From Streptomyces sp. JH14 (lineage in GTDB: Bacteria > Actinomycetota > Actinomycetes > Streptomycetales > Streptomycetaceae): a stretch of 64,000 bases of DNA. The stretch spans positions 186,001 through 250,000 of the forward strand of contig NZ_JAJNEL010000001.1 of assembly GCF_029428675.1 (NCBI RefSeq), written 5' to 3'. The notes beneath the pieces were generated by a model. The model ran no database searches. It saw only the letters and a program-made list of their open reading frames with translations, and was not told the DNA's origin. Positions 49,946-58,333 of the stretch are shown piece by piece (positions within the stretch are counted from its first letter, which is position 1; each line of letters begins with the position of its first letter). Made by a program: the position numbers and the translations under genes.

Positions 49946-51025
49946 CTACTTGGCCATCTCTTCCTTCAGAGCGAGAACGAACGCGTCGACGTCGTCCTCC
50001 GTGGTGTCGAAGGCGCACATCCAGCGCACGTCACCGGCGGGCTCGTCCCAGAAGTAGAAGCGGAACCGCTTCTGGAGCCGCTCGCTCACGTCGTGCGGCA
50101 GCCGTGCGAAGACGGCGTTGGCCTGGACGGGGTGAAGGATCTCCACGCCGTCCACCGAGCGGACCCCCTCGGCCAGCCGCTGGGCCATGGCGTTGGAGTG
50201 CTGGGCATTGCGCAGCCACAGGTCGCCGGCGAGCAGCGCCTCCAGTTGCACCGACACGAAGCGCATCTTCGAGGCGAGCTGCATCGACAGCTTCCGCAGG
50301 TGCTTCATGGCCCGCACGGCGTCCGGGTTGAGGACGACGACGGCCTCGCCGAAGAGCGCCCCGTTCTTGGTACCGCCGAAGGACAGGACATCGACGCCGG
50401 CCTCGCTGGTGAACGCGCGCATCGGCACGTTCAGCGACGCGGCGGCGTTGGCTATCCGCGCCCCGTCCAGGTGCACCTTCATGCCCCGCTCGTGGGCGTG
50501 CTCGCAGATGGCACGGATCTCGTCGGGCGTGTAGACCGTGCCGAGCTCGGTGTTCTGGGTGATCGACACGACCTGCGGCATGGCACGGTGCTCGTCGTCC
50601 CAGCCGTACGCCTGCCGGTCGATGAGCTCGGGGGTGAGCTTGCCGTCCGGGGTCGGCACGGTGAGCAGCTTGAGGCCGCCCACCCGCTCCGGGGCACCGC
50701 CCTCGTCCACGTTGATGTGCGCGGACTCGGCACAGATCACCGCGCCCCAGCGGTCGGTCATCGCCTGGAGCGAGACGACGTTGGCACCCGTTCCGTTGAA
50801 GACCGGGAACGCCTCGGCGGTGGGGCCGAAGTGGCTGTGCATGATCTGCTGGAGATGGCCGGTGTAGTCGTCCTCGCCGTACGCGATCTGGTGACCGCCG
50901 TTGGCGAGGGCGATGGCCTCGAGGACCTCCGGGTGGACGCCCGCGTAGTTGTCACTCGCGAAACCGCGCACCTGCGGGTCGTGGCGACGTCGCGCGTCGG
51001 TCCTTATGGTTGCGGAGTCAGCCAC
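49946..51025 (-). CDS. Low-specificity L-threonine aldolase
   Basis: This 359-residue PLP-dependent fold-type I enzyme begins VADSATIRTDARRRHDPQVRGFASDNYAGVHPEVLEAIALANGGHQIAYGEDDYT. The PLP-binding Lys is in VDVLSFGGTKNGALFGEAVV, and the preceding MKVHLDGARIANAAASL carries the Asp/Arg pair. It splits L-threonine and L-allo-threonine to glycine and acetaldehyde. The GTG at 51025 overlaps the end of the SDR gene by 22 bp, so translation is linked. Third gene of the DUF6421-SDR-aldolase operon. Confidence 0.93.
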   Translation of the reverse strand: MADSATIRTDARRRHDPQVRGFASDNYAGVHPEVLEAIALANGGHQIAYGEDDYTGHLQQIMHSHFGPTAEAFPVFNGTGANVVSLQAMTDRWGAVICAESAHINVDEGGAPERVGGLKLLTVPTPDGKLTPELIDRQAYGWDDEHRAMPQVVSITQNTELGTVYTPDEIRAICEHAHERGMKVHLDGARIANAAASLNVPMRAFTSEAGVDVLSFGGTKNGALFGEAVVVLNPDAVRAMKHLRKLSMQLASKMRFVSVQLEALLAGDLWLRNAQHSNAMAQRLAEGVRSVDGVEILHPVQANAVFARLPHDVSERLQKRFRFYFWDEPAGDVRWMCAFDTTEDDVDAFVLALKEEMAK

Positions 51026-51789
51026 AGACGCTTTCCGTTCACTTCCGGGGCGGGCCGCTCCCAGACGCCGGCGATGGCATCGGCCAGCTCCTTGACGTCG
51101 GTGAAGCCCGCGAACTTCGCATTCGGGCGCTCGGCGCGCATCGCGTCGTGCACCAGTGCCTTGACGATCAGGATCGCAGCCGCCGTCTTCGGCCCTTCGT
51201 CGCCCCCCGCCTTGCGGAAGGCGTCGGCGAGCGCGAGGGTCCAGGCCTCGGCGGCCGCCTTCGACGCGGAGTAGGCGGCGTTGCCCTCGGTGGGCTTGCT
51301 CGCACCGGCCGCGCTGATCAGCAGATACCGGCCGCGGTCGCTGCGCTGGAGCCCTGCCTGGAAAGCCAGCGAGGTGTGCTGAACGGTACGGATCAGCAGC
51401 TTCTCCAGCAGATCCCAGTCGGCGAGGTCGGTCTCGGCGAAGGTGGCACTGCCGCGCCAGCCGCCGACGAGGTGGACCAGGCCGTCGATCCGGCCGAATT
51501 CCTTCTCGGTCTTGTCCGCCCATGCGCGGGCCGCGGCGAGGTCGAGCAGATCGACGGTGTCGCCGGTGACGGTGGCGCCGCCGTGGGCGTAGCGCGCGGC
51601 GTCGACAGCCTCCGCCAGACGGGTGGGGTCCGCGTCCGAGGCGACGACGATCGCGCCGGCCTCGGCGAGCCGGAGCAGCGTCGCCCGGCCGGCCGGCCCG
51701 GCGGCTCCGGCGACCGCGATCACGGCACCTTCGAGCGCACCGTTGCCGTTTGCGTTCATGGCCACCGCCTCCTTGGAACGAGCGCTCAT
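51004..51789 (-). CDS. SDR family oxidoreductase
   Basis: This 261-residue short-chain dehydrogenase has an N-terminal nucleotide-binding loop AVAGAAGPAGRATLLRLAEAGAIVVASDADP (a GxxGxxG variant). The catalytic region is GRYLLISAAGASKPTEGNAAYSASKAAAEAWTLALADAF, with Ser, Tyr (AAYSASK) and Lys in place. The substrate is unknown. ATG 51789 overlaps the stop of the DUF6421 gene (ATGA). It ends inside the start of the threonine aldolase gene. Confidence 0.92.
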   Translation of the reverse strand: MSARSKEAVAMNANGNGALEGAVIAVAGAAGPAGRATLLRLAEAGAIVVASDADPTRLAEAVDAARYAHGGATVTGDTVDLLDLAAARAWADKTEKEFGRIDGLVHLVGGWRGSATFAETDLADWDLLEKLLIRTVQHTSLAFQAGLQRSDRGRYLLISAAGASKPTEGNAAYSASKAAAEAWTLALADAFRKAGGDEGPKTAAAILIVKALVHDAMRAERPNAKFAGFTDVKELADAIAGVWERPAPEVNGKRLWLTPQP

Positions 51790-53183
51790 GCGGCTGCCTG
51801 CTCGGCGCCGGCCGCGGTGATTCCGCGCGTGGAGGCGATCACGTGCTTCAGCTTCTTGGAGAGCGCCTCATAGAACATGCTCAGGGGAAACTCGTCCGGA
51901 AGCACATCGTCCACGAGCTTGCGGGGCGGCTGCGACAGGTCCAGGGCGTCCGGGCCCTTGGCCCAGCGGGAACCCGGGTGCGGGGCGAGGTAGGTCGAGA
52001 CCAGCTCGTACGCGGCGAACCAGTGGACCAGCTTCGGGCGGTCGATGCCCTTGCGGTAGAGATCCTCGATCTCGGCGCACAGCTGGTTGGTGACCTGCGG
52101 AGCCCGGTCCCAGTCGATCTTCAGGGTGTTGTCGGTCCAGCGGATCACGTCGTGCTTGTGGAGGTACGCGAACAGCAGCTGGCCGCCGAGACCGTCGTAG
52201 TTGCGGACCCGCTCGCCGGTGACCGGGAAGCGGAACATCCGGTCGAACAGTACGGCGAACTGCACGTCGCGGCCCTGCGGGAAGCCGTCGGCCTCCAGCT
52301 TCACGGCCTCCTTGAAGGCGGTGAGGTCGCAGCGCAGCTCCTCCAGGCCGTACATCCAGAACGGCTGGCGCTGCTTGATCATGAACGGGTCGAACGGCAG
52401 GTCGCCGTGGCTGTGGGTGCGGTCGTGGACCATGTCCCAGAGCACGAACGCCTGCTCGCAGCGCTGCTGGTCGCCGACCATCTCGCGGATGTCGTCGGGC
52501 AGGCGGACGCCGAGGATGTCGACGGAGGCCTCGGTGACGCGGCGGAAGCGGGCGGCCTCGCGGTCGCAGAAGATGCCGCCCCAGCTGAACCGCTCGGGGG
52601 CCTCGCGCACGGCGATCGTCTCCGGGAAGAGCACCGCGGAGTTGGTGTCGTAGCCGGTGGTGAAGTCCTCGAAGGTGATGCCGCAGAACAGCGGGTTGTC
52701 GTAACGGGTGGCTTCGAGCTCGGCCAGCCACTCCGGCCAGACCATCCGCAGCACGACCGCTTCGAGGTTGCGGTCCGGGTTGCCGTTCTGCGTGTACATC
52801 GCGAAGACAACCAGGTGCTGGCGGCCGTCGGCACGGTCCTTGGCAGGCTGGAAGGCGAGCAGCGAGTCCAGGAAATCCGGTACGCCGAAGCCCTCGGCCG
52901 CCCAGCGGCGCAGGTCCACGACGAGGGCACGGTGGTACGCGGCGTCGTGCGGGAGCAGCGGGGCGACCTCCTCGACCGCGGCGATCACGCGGTCCAGTGC
53001 GGCCCGCACCGTGGCCGGGGCGGGGGCGCCGTCGGCGTCGAAGTCGATCGAGCCGTCCTTCGACTGCCAGGGGCGGATCTCCTCCACGGCATTCTTGAGC
53101 GCAGGCCAGGCCGGCTGCTCAACAACGCGCTGGGCAGTATCTATCGCGCCGGCGGTGGCTTCATGCACAAGAATTTCCGTCAT
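51786..53183 (-). CDS. DUF6421 family protein
   Basis: This 465-residue soluble protein has no signal peptide. Landmarks: HDAAYHRALVVDLRRWAAEGFGVPDFLDSLLAFQPAKDRADGRQHLVVFAMYTQNGNPDRNLEAVVLRMVWPEWLAELEATRYDNPLFCGITFEDFTTGYDTNSAVLFPETI and QAFVLWDMVHDRTHSHGDLPFDPFMIKQRQPFWMYGLEELRCDLTAFKEAV. The HDRTHSHGDLPFDPFM and RCDLTAFKEA patterns resemble a metal-dependent hydroxylase-like helical bundle, but I know no activity. ATG 53183 has GGAGGAAG upstream. In streptomycetes this gene precedes the SDR and threonine aldolase genes, which suggests a shared pathway. Confidence 0.88.
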   Translation of the reverse strand: MTEILVHEATAGAIDTAQRVVEQPAWPALKNAVEEIRPWQSKDGSIDFDADGAPAPATVRAALDRVIAAVEEVAPLLPHDAAYHRALVVDLRRWAAEGFGVPDFLDSLLAFQPAKDRADGRQHLVVFAMYTQNGNPDRNLEAVVLRMVWPEWLAELEATRYDNPLFCGITFEDFTTGYDTNSAVLFPETIAVREAPERFSWGGIFCDREAARFRRVTEASVDILGVRLPDDIREMVGDQQRCEQAFVLWDMVHDRTHSHGDLPFDPFMIKQRQPFWMYGLEELRCDLTAFKEAVKLEADGFPQGRDVQFAVLFDRMFRFPVTGERVRNYDGLGGQLLFAYLHKHDVIRWTDNTLKIDWDRAPQVTNQLCAEIEDLYRKGIDRPKLVHWFAAYELVSTYLAPHPGSRWAKGPDALDLSQPPRKLVDDVLPDEFPLSMFYEALSKKLKHVIASTRGITAAGAEQAAA

Positions 53184-53507
53184 CACACTTCCTCCACGGG
53201 AGAACCTCGCGTCAAGACACCGTATCCATGTGTGGTTCCTCCAGACAAGTGCACCCCAGAAAATTATCCTGCCGACCCCCCATGGTCACCGCGATTCTTC
53301 CTGTCGCATGACGCTTCCGCGGCCTCTTCCGTCGGCCTGCCGGGGGTCGGAGCGGCCCGCACTCGCACACCCGAGCGTTCAGGCGGCGCACGGCGCGCCT
53401 ACGCACGAGTGACACGGCTCGCGGCGCACCGGCTGCCGCCGATAGGACGGACGGCATGGAAATCGCCGGCCCTGCGCCCGGCGCACCACCTTCGGGAGAA
53501 CTGCCGC
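53184..53507. other. Intergenic stretch upstream of the DUF6421 operon
   Basis: About 320 bp without a supported gene. It should contain the DUF6421 operon promoter. Long open frames on both strands here are Arg/Pro-rich shadows. The sequence ACGGACGGCATGGAAATCGCC near 53447 begins no convincing ORF. Confidence 0.4.
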
Positions 53508-53633
53508 GTGAGCATCCGTGCCGTCCTGGTCGCTGCCGTCATCACCGGATTCCTGCTCGGCGCCGCCGAGATCCAGGGACACGGCGCCACTCCGCCGCGC
53601 GTGACCGGTCACCTCACGTGGCCGGATCGCTGA
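53508..53633 (+). CDS. Small membrane/secreted peptide with stop supplied by a MITE
   Basis: From GTG 53508 the frame reads VSIRAVLVAAVITGFLLGAAEIQG then HGATPPRVTGHLTWPDR, 41 residues. It has one membrane or signal helix. GGGAG lies eight bases before the start. The TGA stop (53631-53633) is the first codon of the inserted family-A MITE, so the original C-terminus may have been different. I do not recognise the family. Confidence 0.45.
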   Translation: MSIRAVLVAAVITGFLLGAAEIQGHGATPPRVTGHLTWPDR

Positions 53634-53796
53634 GGGCTGTCCCGTCATCCCTGGCGGGCGCACGACGACAGCTGCGGCACCTCGCCGCGTTGCCGGAACG
53701 CCCGAATACGCCCCGTATGAGGCCGCTCCTCCGCCTTGCGATGCACCACATCTGACGCCGCGCGCTAATCCACCGGGGATCATGGGACAGCCCTTA
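53631..53796 (-). mobile_element. MITE-like repeat, family A, copy 2 (166 bp)
   Basis: The ends are TGAGGGCTGTCCCGTCATCC and GGGATCATGGGACAGCCCTTA, an imperfect inverted pair. In reverse orientation it matches copy 1 along its length (TGGATTAGCGCGCGGCGTCA, GATGTGGTGCATCGCAAGGC, GGGGCGTATTCGGGCGTTCC). The target side reads ...GGATCGC before and GGCTGCCCC after it. No ORF inside. It lies between the small peptide gene and the GDPD gene. Confidence 0.85.
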
Positions 53797-53886
53797 GGCT
53801 GCCCCATGCCGAGTTGCCGTAATGCCGTATCGCCGCGTGGGTAGGAGCAGCACGCGGGAGTCGCCGTCGACGGAAGCGAGAATGCC

Positions 53887-54570
53887 TTGCCTTTTCTCAC
53901 CATCGGTCATCGCGGGGTCATGGGTGTCGAACCGGAGAACACCCTGCGGTCGTTCGTCCATGCCGAACGGGCCGGGATGGACGTCATCGAGCTGGACCTT
54001 CATCTCACCAAGGACGGTGCACTCGCCGTCATGCACGACGCCGACGTGGACCGTACGACCGACGGTACGGGCCCGATCGCCGAGAAGACCCTCGCCGAGC
54101 TGCGCGAACTAGACGCCGGGCAGGGTGAGCGGGTGCCGGTCTTCGAAGAGGTGCTCGACGCCGTGCGCTCCCCCGTGCAGGCGGAGATCAAGGATGCGAC
54201 GGCCGCGCGGGCGCTGGCCGAAGTGATGCGGCGGCGCGATCTCGTCGACCGGGTCGAGGTGTTGTCGTTCCATGACGAGGCGGTCGCCGAGATCGCTCAA
54301 CTCGTACCGGGGGTGCGGACCGCGCTCGTCGCCAGCCGCTGGAAGAGCGATGTGGTGGACCGGGCCAAAGCGGTGGGCGCGGCGACACTCGTGCTGAACA
54401 TCCGCCGCCTCACCCTGGAGGTCGTCGAGCAGGCGCACGCCGAAGGTCTGAAGGTCATCGGCTGGGTGGTGAACACCCAGGATCATCTGCGTCTGGCTCG
54501 CGGCCTGGGGCTGGACGGCGCGACCACCGACTTCCCGGAGATCCGCCGCGCCGGCCGCTTCACCGCGTAG
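53887..54570 (+). CDS. Glycerophosphodiester phosphodiesterase
   Basis: The enzyme has 227 residues: MPFLTIGHRGVMGVEPENTLRSFVHAERAGMDVIELDLHLTKDGALAVMHDADVDRTTDGTGPIAEKTLAEL. The GDPD signature HRGxxxxxPENTxxxF, ExDxxxTKDGxxVxxHD and the second His are all present; the Glu/Asp of ELDL bind the metal. It lacks a signal peptide, so it is cytoplasmic and should split glycerophosphodiesters into glycerol-3-phosphate and alcohol. The start is a TTG at 53887 (no better in-frame ATG or GTG). A MITE copy ends ~90 bp upstream and may provide the promoter. Confidence 0.92.
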   Translation: MPFLTIGHRGVMGVEPENTLRSFVHAERAGMDVIELDLHLTKDGALAVMHDADVDRTTDGTGPIAEKTLAELRELDAGQGERVPVFEEVLDAVRSPVQAEIKDATAARALAEVMRRRDLVDRVEVLSFHDEAVAEIAQLVPGVRTALVASRWKSDVVDRAKAVGAATLVLNIRRLTLEVVEQAHAEGLKVIGWVVNTQDHLRLARGLGLDGATTDFPEIRRAGRFTA

Positions 54571-54623
54571 CCGCCGCGCACAGCGGCGCCGGCGGCCCTT
54601 GAGGGTCTACTTCACCTCGAGGG

Positions 54624-55199
54624 TCACTTGCCCGTCAGGGTCCGGTTCGCCTCGAGGTCCTTGATCAGCAGCTCGAAGGCGAGATCGTCGCGCTGCGGAA
54701 TGCCGAAACGGTCGTCGCCGTACGGGAACGGGCTCATCCTTCCTGTACGGCGGTAGCCGCGGCGCTCGTACCAGGCGATCAGCTCCTCGCGCACCGAGAT
54801 CACCGTCATGTGCATCTCGGTCGCGCCCCAGCTGTCCTGAACGGTCCGCTCGGCCTCGGCGATGACCGCCTTGCCGAGCCCGCCGCCCTGCAGGTCGGGC
54901 CGGACCGCGAACATCCCGAAGTAGGCCGCCTCACCGCGGTGCTCGAGCTGGCAGCAGGCGATCAGCACCTCGTCCCGCTCCACCACCAGCAGCCGGCTGC
55001 CGGAAGCGCCGACGACCTGCCGTACCCCGTCCGGGTCGGTCCGCTGCCCCTGCAGGATGTCCGCCTCCGTGGTCCATCCAGCCCGGCTGGAGTCCCCTCG
55101 GTACGCTGACTGGATCAGCGCCACGAGTGCCGGAACATCGGCGTCCGTCGCGTCGCGGAAGGTCAGCTGTCCCGAGTCACGGGGCGGGGCGGTGTCCAT
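54624..55199 (-). CDS. GNAT family N-acetyltransferase
   Basis: The protein has 191 residues. The acetyl-CoA-binding motif is GMFAVRPDLQGGGLGKAVIAEAERTVQDSWGATEMHMTVISVREELIAWYERRGYRRTGRM (V-x-P-x-x-Q-G-x-G-x-G/A). It starts MDTAPPRDSGQLTFRDATDADVPALVALIQSAYRGDSSRAGWTTEADILQG. The AGWTTEADxLxGxRTDxxGVxxxV stretch is a subfamily mark. It probably acetylates a small amine. ATG 55199 is chosen; the upstream extension runs into the MITE at 55262. Confidence 0.9.
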   Translation of the reverse strand: MDTAPPRDSGQLTFRDATDADVPALVALIQSAYRGDSSRAGWTTEADILQGQRTDPDGVRQVVGASGSRLLVVERDEVLIACCQLEHRGEAAYFGMFAVRPDLQGGGLGKAVIAEAERTVQDSWGATEMHMTVISVREELIAWYERRGYRRTGRMSPFPYGDDRFGIPQRDDLAFELLIKDLEANRTLTGK

Positions 55200-55261
55200 C
55201 GTCAGGGTCTCCGTTTCTCTGCTGGGCCGTGCCGCAGCAGGGTATCCCGGTGGTGCCCGCC

Positions 55262-55426
55262 CAAGGTCTGCCCCGTCATCCCTGGCGGGCGCACGACGAC
55301 AGCTGCGGCACCTCGCCGCGTTGTCGGAAAGCCCGGACACGGCCCTATGAGGACGCTCCTCCGCCGCGCGATGCACCACATCCGACGCCGCGCGCTGATC
55401 CACCGGGGATGACGGGACAGCCCTTA
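55262..55426 (-). mobile_element. MITE-like repeat, family A, copy 3 (165 bp)
   Basis: The ends are CAAGGTCTGCCCCGTCATCC and GGGATGACGGGACAGCCCTTA; the left arm has two changes from the consensus. Its body is nearly identical to copy 2 (CGGGCGCACGACGACAGCTG, GCGATGCACCACATC), so both may be recent. It separates the divergent GNAT and VOC genes and ends 11 bp before the VOC start codon. Confidence 0.85.
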
Positions 55427-55437
55427 GGGTCTGGCGC

Positions 55438-55824
55438 ATGGTGCATGTGCTGAGCAGCAGGATCCTGTTGAGCCCGACGGACCCCGAGCGGTCACGGAAG
55501 TTCTACGGCGAGTCCCTCGGGCTCCCGGTGTACCGGGAGTTCGGCACCGGCCCCGAGCGGGGCACGGTCTACTTCCTCGGCGGTGGCTTCCTGGAGGTCT
55601 CCGGACGCTCGGCCACGCCGCCCTCGCCCGGACTTCGGCTGTGGCTCCAGGTCGAGGGCGTCCACGCGGCGCACGAGGAGCTGGCGGCCCGCGGTGTCGG
55701 CATCGAGCGCCCGCCGGTGCGCGAGCCGTGGGGGCTCGTGGAGATGTGGATCCGTGATCCGGACGGGGTGCGGATCGCCGTTGTCGAGGTACCGGCGGAC
55801 CATCCGATGCGGTACCGGCCCTGA
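55438..55824 (+). CDS. VOC (glyoxalase/bleomycin-resistance) family protein
   Basis: This 128-residue protein has two beta-alpha-beta-beta-beta modules: SSRILLSPTDPERSRKFYGESLGLPVYREFG (N half) and GLRLWLQVEGVHAAHEELAARGVGIERPPVREPWGLVEMWIRDPDGVRIAVVEVP (C half). The WGLxEMWIxDPDGxxIxxVE ending with its Glu metal ligand is typical. It likely binds or modifies an electrophile. The ATG at 55438 starts 11 bp after the end of a MITE copy, so its ribosome site and promoter lie inside the repeat (GGACAGCCCTTAGGGTC). Expression may thus depend on the MITE. Confidence 0.9.
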   Translation: MVHVLSSRILLSPTDPERSRKFYGESLGLPVYREFGTGPERGTVYFLGGGFLEVSGRSATPPSPGLRLWLQVEGVHAAHEELAARGVGIERPPVREPWGLVEMWIRDPDGVRIAVVEVPADHPMRYRP

Positions 55825-55968
55825 TCCTTCCACGGCGCGCACAGGTCCACCCGCGGCAGCGCATGCCCGCGGCGCGCTCCCTTCATACATCAGTGCGCCG
55901 CGTACGACCTGCCGGGCCGGGGCATCGACTAGTCGACAGCGACGTCGTACGTCCTGGGGAGGTGCGCT

Positions 55969-56562
55969 GTGCACGGACCGACGATGTCCAGTTGGCTACT
56001 GATGGCGTTGTGCGGGGTGACGGGCGCGTACTGCCTGCTCCGGATGCGCAGCGGGACGGAGGAGGAACGCAGAACGGCGCGCGCGGAAGCGCTGATGGGC
56101 TTCGGCATGGCCGCCATGGCGGTGCCCGCCGCGGTCGTCACCCCGCCGGTGTGGGGGTGGGCGGTGTACGTGGCGCTGTTCGGCGGGGCAGCAGTGCGCG
56201 CCCTGTGGTTCGCACGGCGCAAGGGCCACCATCTGCACCATTTGGTCGGCTCGCTGGCGATGGTCTACATGGCGGTGGTGATGGCGGCGCCGGGCAGTGG
56301 CGCGGCGGGCCACGGGGGGCACGGCGGACATCAGCTTGCGCAGGCCGCCGGGGGGCTGCCGCTGCTGACCGGGGGGTTGCTGGTCTACTACGCGGTCTAT
56401 GTACTGCGGTCCGGGGTGCGGCTGATACCCGTCGCCGCCACGGCGAACGCGGGTGGCGGGCAGGTCCCTGAGGGGCGCACCCGGGGCGCACGGCCGGAGC
56501 TTGCGCTGGCCTGCCGGCTGACGATGGGGATCGCGATGTTCACCATGCTGCTCACGTTGTGA
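55969..56562 (+). CDS. DUF5134 family membrane protein
   Basis: This 197-residue protein has six predicted helices. It begins MHGPTMSSWLLMALCGVTGAYCLLRMRSGTEEERRTARAEALMGFGMAAMAVPAA; the fourth segment is HHLHHLVGSLAMVYMAVVMAAPG. His-rich loops (GHHLHHLVG; GHGGHGGHQL) suggest metal handling. The GTG at 55969 has GGGGAGG seven bases before. It is in line with the M56 peptidase gene 87 bp downstream. The family is actinobacterial; function unknown. Confidence 0.85.
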   Translation: MHGPTMSSWLLMALCGVTGAYCLLRMRSGTEEERRTARAEALMGFGMAAMAVPAAVVTPPVWGWAVYVALFGGAAVRALWFARRKGHHLHHLVGSLAMVYMAVVMAAPGSGAAGHGGHGGHQLAQAAGGLPLLTGGLLVYYAVYVLRSGVRLIPVAATANAGGGQVPEGRTRGARPELALACRLTMGIAMFTMLLTL

Positions 56563-56612
56563 GACAGGGGGCACCGCCGATCGTGGCGTGCGTCACTTGC
56601 CGAGCGCACCCA

Positions 56613-56624
56613 TACCCGTGGGTA
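56613..56624. promoter_or_regulatory. TACCCGTGGGTA palindrome upstream of the M56 gene
   Basis: TACCC-GT-GGGTA is a perfect inverted repeat 25 bp before the M56 start codon. It resembles the (A)TACCC...GGGTA(T) type of copper-responsive (CsoR) operators, and the preceding protein is His-rich. The link to copper is a guess from the motif. Confidence 0.4.
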
Positions 56625-56649
56625 CTGCGCCGCTCATAGGCTGAGGCCC

Positions 56650-57585
56650 ATGTTGGTCTCCCTGGCGCTCCTGCTGCTCGGTGCACTGGCCGCCGTCGTG
56701 ACCCCGCGTCTGATGGCGCAGGCCGAATGGCCGGAGCGCGAGCCCATTGTGGCGTTGTGGGTGTGGCAGTGCGTGGTGGCGGGGGTGTTGCTGTCCTTCG
56801 GTCTCTCCATGACGTTCAGCGCGGCCGCCGCCTGGCAGGCGGTGCGCGGGCAGGTGTTCGCGCCCGCGCCCCACGCCGTGGTGGAGGCGTATGCGCTGGC
56901 CGCGTACGGGCCGTGGTCCGCCGTCGTCGCCGTACTGCTGGCGCTCGGCGGGATCTGGACCGGCGCGATGCTCACCCGGGAGGTCCACCGGGCGCGGCGG
57001 CGGCGCAGGCAGCGCCGGGCCGACTTGCTGGTCCGCTCCCCGTTGATGCCCGGCGAGAAGCCCGGCAGCGACCGGCTCGTGGTGCTGGAGGGCGCACGCC
57101 CGGACGCCTGGTGGCTGCCGGGGGCCGCACCTCAACTGGTCATCACCACCGGGGCACTTGGACGGCTGAAGGGACGTCAGCTGGATGCCGTGCTGGCCCA
57201 TGAGCAGGGGCACGCGCAGGCGCGGCACGACTGGCTGCTGCACTGCTCCGCCGCGCTGGCGACGGGCTTCCCGCAGGTACCGGTGTTCGCCGCGTTCCGT
57301 GACGAGATGCACCGGCTCGTCGAACTGGCCGCGGACGATGTGGCGTCACGTCGCTTCGGCCGGCTGACGATCGCTCTGGCGCTGGTCGAACTGAACGAGG
57401 ACCGGGGTGTGTTCGGCCCCGCCCCGACGCCGGACGCGCAGCTGCCCCTGCGGGTGAACCGGCTGCTGTCACCGGTGGAGCGGCTCACCGCCGGACGCCG
57501 GCTGCGGCTGACGGCGGCGGCCGCCCTGGTGCCGGTGGTACCACTTCTAGTGGCCTTCGTCCCGGGTCTCAGCGCGCTGGGATAG
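56650..57585 (+). CDS. M56 family metallopeptidase (BlaR1/HtpX-like)
   Basis: This 311-residue membrane zinc peptidase carries a HEXXH-type site in RQLDAVLAHEQGHAQARHDWLLH (HEQGH) and a downstream zinc Glu in DEMHRLVELAADDVASRRFGR. Helices lie near 1-20, 38-60, 85-105 and at the C-terminus (LTAAAALVPVVPLLVAFVPG). It has no sensor domain, unlike BlaR1. In streptomycetes these often pair with a BlaI repressor; none is next to this one. It may cleave a regulator in the membrane. Confidence 0.92.
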   Translation: MLVSLALLLLGALAAVVTPRLMAQAEWPEREPIVALWVWQCVVAGVLLSFGLSMTFSAAAAWQAVRGQVFAPAPHAVVEAYALAAYGPWSAVVAVLLALGGIWTGAMLTREVHRARRRRRQRRADLLVRSPLMPGEKPGSDRLVVLEGARPDAWWLPGAAPQLVITTGALGRLKGRQLDAVLAHEQGHAQARHDWLLHCSAALATGFPQVPVFAAFRDEMHRLVELAADDVASRRFGRLTIALALVELNEDRGVFGPAPTPDAQLPLRVNRLLSPVERLTAGRRLRLTAAAALVPVVPLLVAFVPGLSALG

Positions 57586-57619
57586 CCGGTGCAGTGATCC
57601 GTCCGCGAGGATCAGTCCC

Positions 57620-58315
57620 ATGTCCTCCCCCTCCTCGCCGCCTTCCCCGCCGGTCCGCGTTCCCACCCCTGTACCGGGCCTCGGAACGGGCATCGTCTGC
57701 GGGGTGCTCGGTGTGGCGCTGCTGATCCTGGTCGCGGTCCGCTGGTCCCCCTTGATGTCGCTGGACCGCTCCGTCGCCGACGCGCTGCACCGGCGGGCGG
57801 TGGACGAGCCCGGGCTCGTCCACGCCAACCGGATCCTGACGGACTGGGTGTGGGATCCCTGGACGATGCGCGTACTGATCACCGTCGCCGTGGTGTGGCT
57901 GTGGCGCCGCGGGGCCCGGGTGCTCGCGGGATGGGTGGCGGCGACCTGTCTGTTCGCCACGCTGCTGCAGCAGGGGCTGAAGGCCGCCGTCGGCCGCGAG
58001 CGGCCGCACTGGCCGGACCCGGTGGACTCCGCCCACTACGCGGCGTTCCCCTCCGGACACGCCATGACGGCTGCGGTGACGTGTGGGCTGCTGCTGTGGC
58101 TGCTGCACCGGCACGGGGCGGGGCGGCGGGTGTGGCGGGCCGCGCTCGTGGCGGCGTGGGTCTCGGTGATCGGGGTGGGTCTCACCCGCCTGTATCTGGG
58201 GGTGCACTGGATGACGGATGTATTCGGCGGCTGGCTTCTGGGGGCGGCGGTGGCCGCGTTCTCGGTCGCCGGCTACGAGCGGCGCGAGCGGGCGTCCTTG
58301 CCGCGTCGCCCCTGA
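57620..58315 (+). CDS. PAP2 family phosphatase
   Basis: This 231-residue membrane phosphatase shows the three PAP2 motifs: KAAVGRERP (KX6RP), AAFPSGHAMTAAVT (PSGH) and GLTRLYLGVHWMTDVFGGWLLG (SRX5HX3D, here TR-x5-HWMTD). A Pro/Ser-rich N-terminus precedes six helices. It probably removes phosphate from a lipid phosphate such as phosphatidic acid or undecaprenyl pyrophosphate. It is part of a same-strand run with the M56 (34 bp gap) and HAD (18 bp) genes. Confidence 0.92.
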   Translation: MSSPSSPPSPPVRVPTPVPGLGTGIVCGVLGVALLILVAVRWSPLMSLDRSVADALHRRAVDEPGLVHANRILTDWVWDPWTMRVLITVAVVWLWRRGARVLAGWVAATCLFATLLQQGLKAAVGRERPHWPDPVDSAHYAAFPSGHAMTAAVTCGLLLWLLHRHGAGRRVWRAALVAAWVSVIGVGLTRLYLGVHWMTDVFGGWLLGAAVAAFSVAGYERRERASLPRRP

Positions 58316-58333
58316 CCGGGCGAGGATCGGTCC

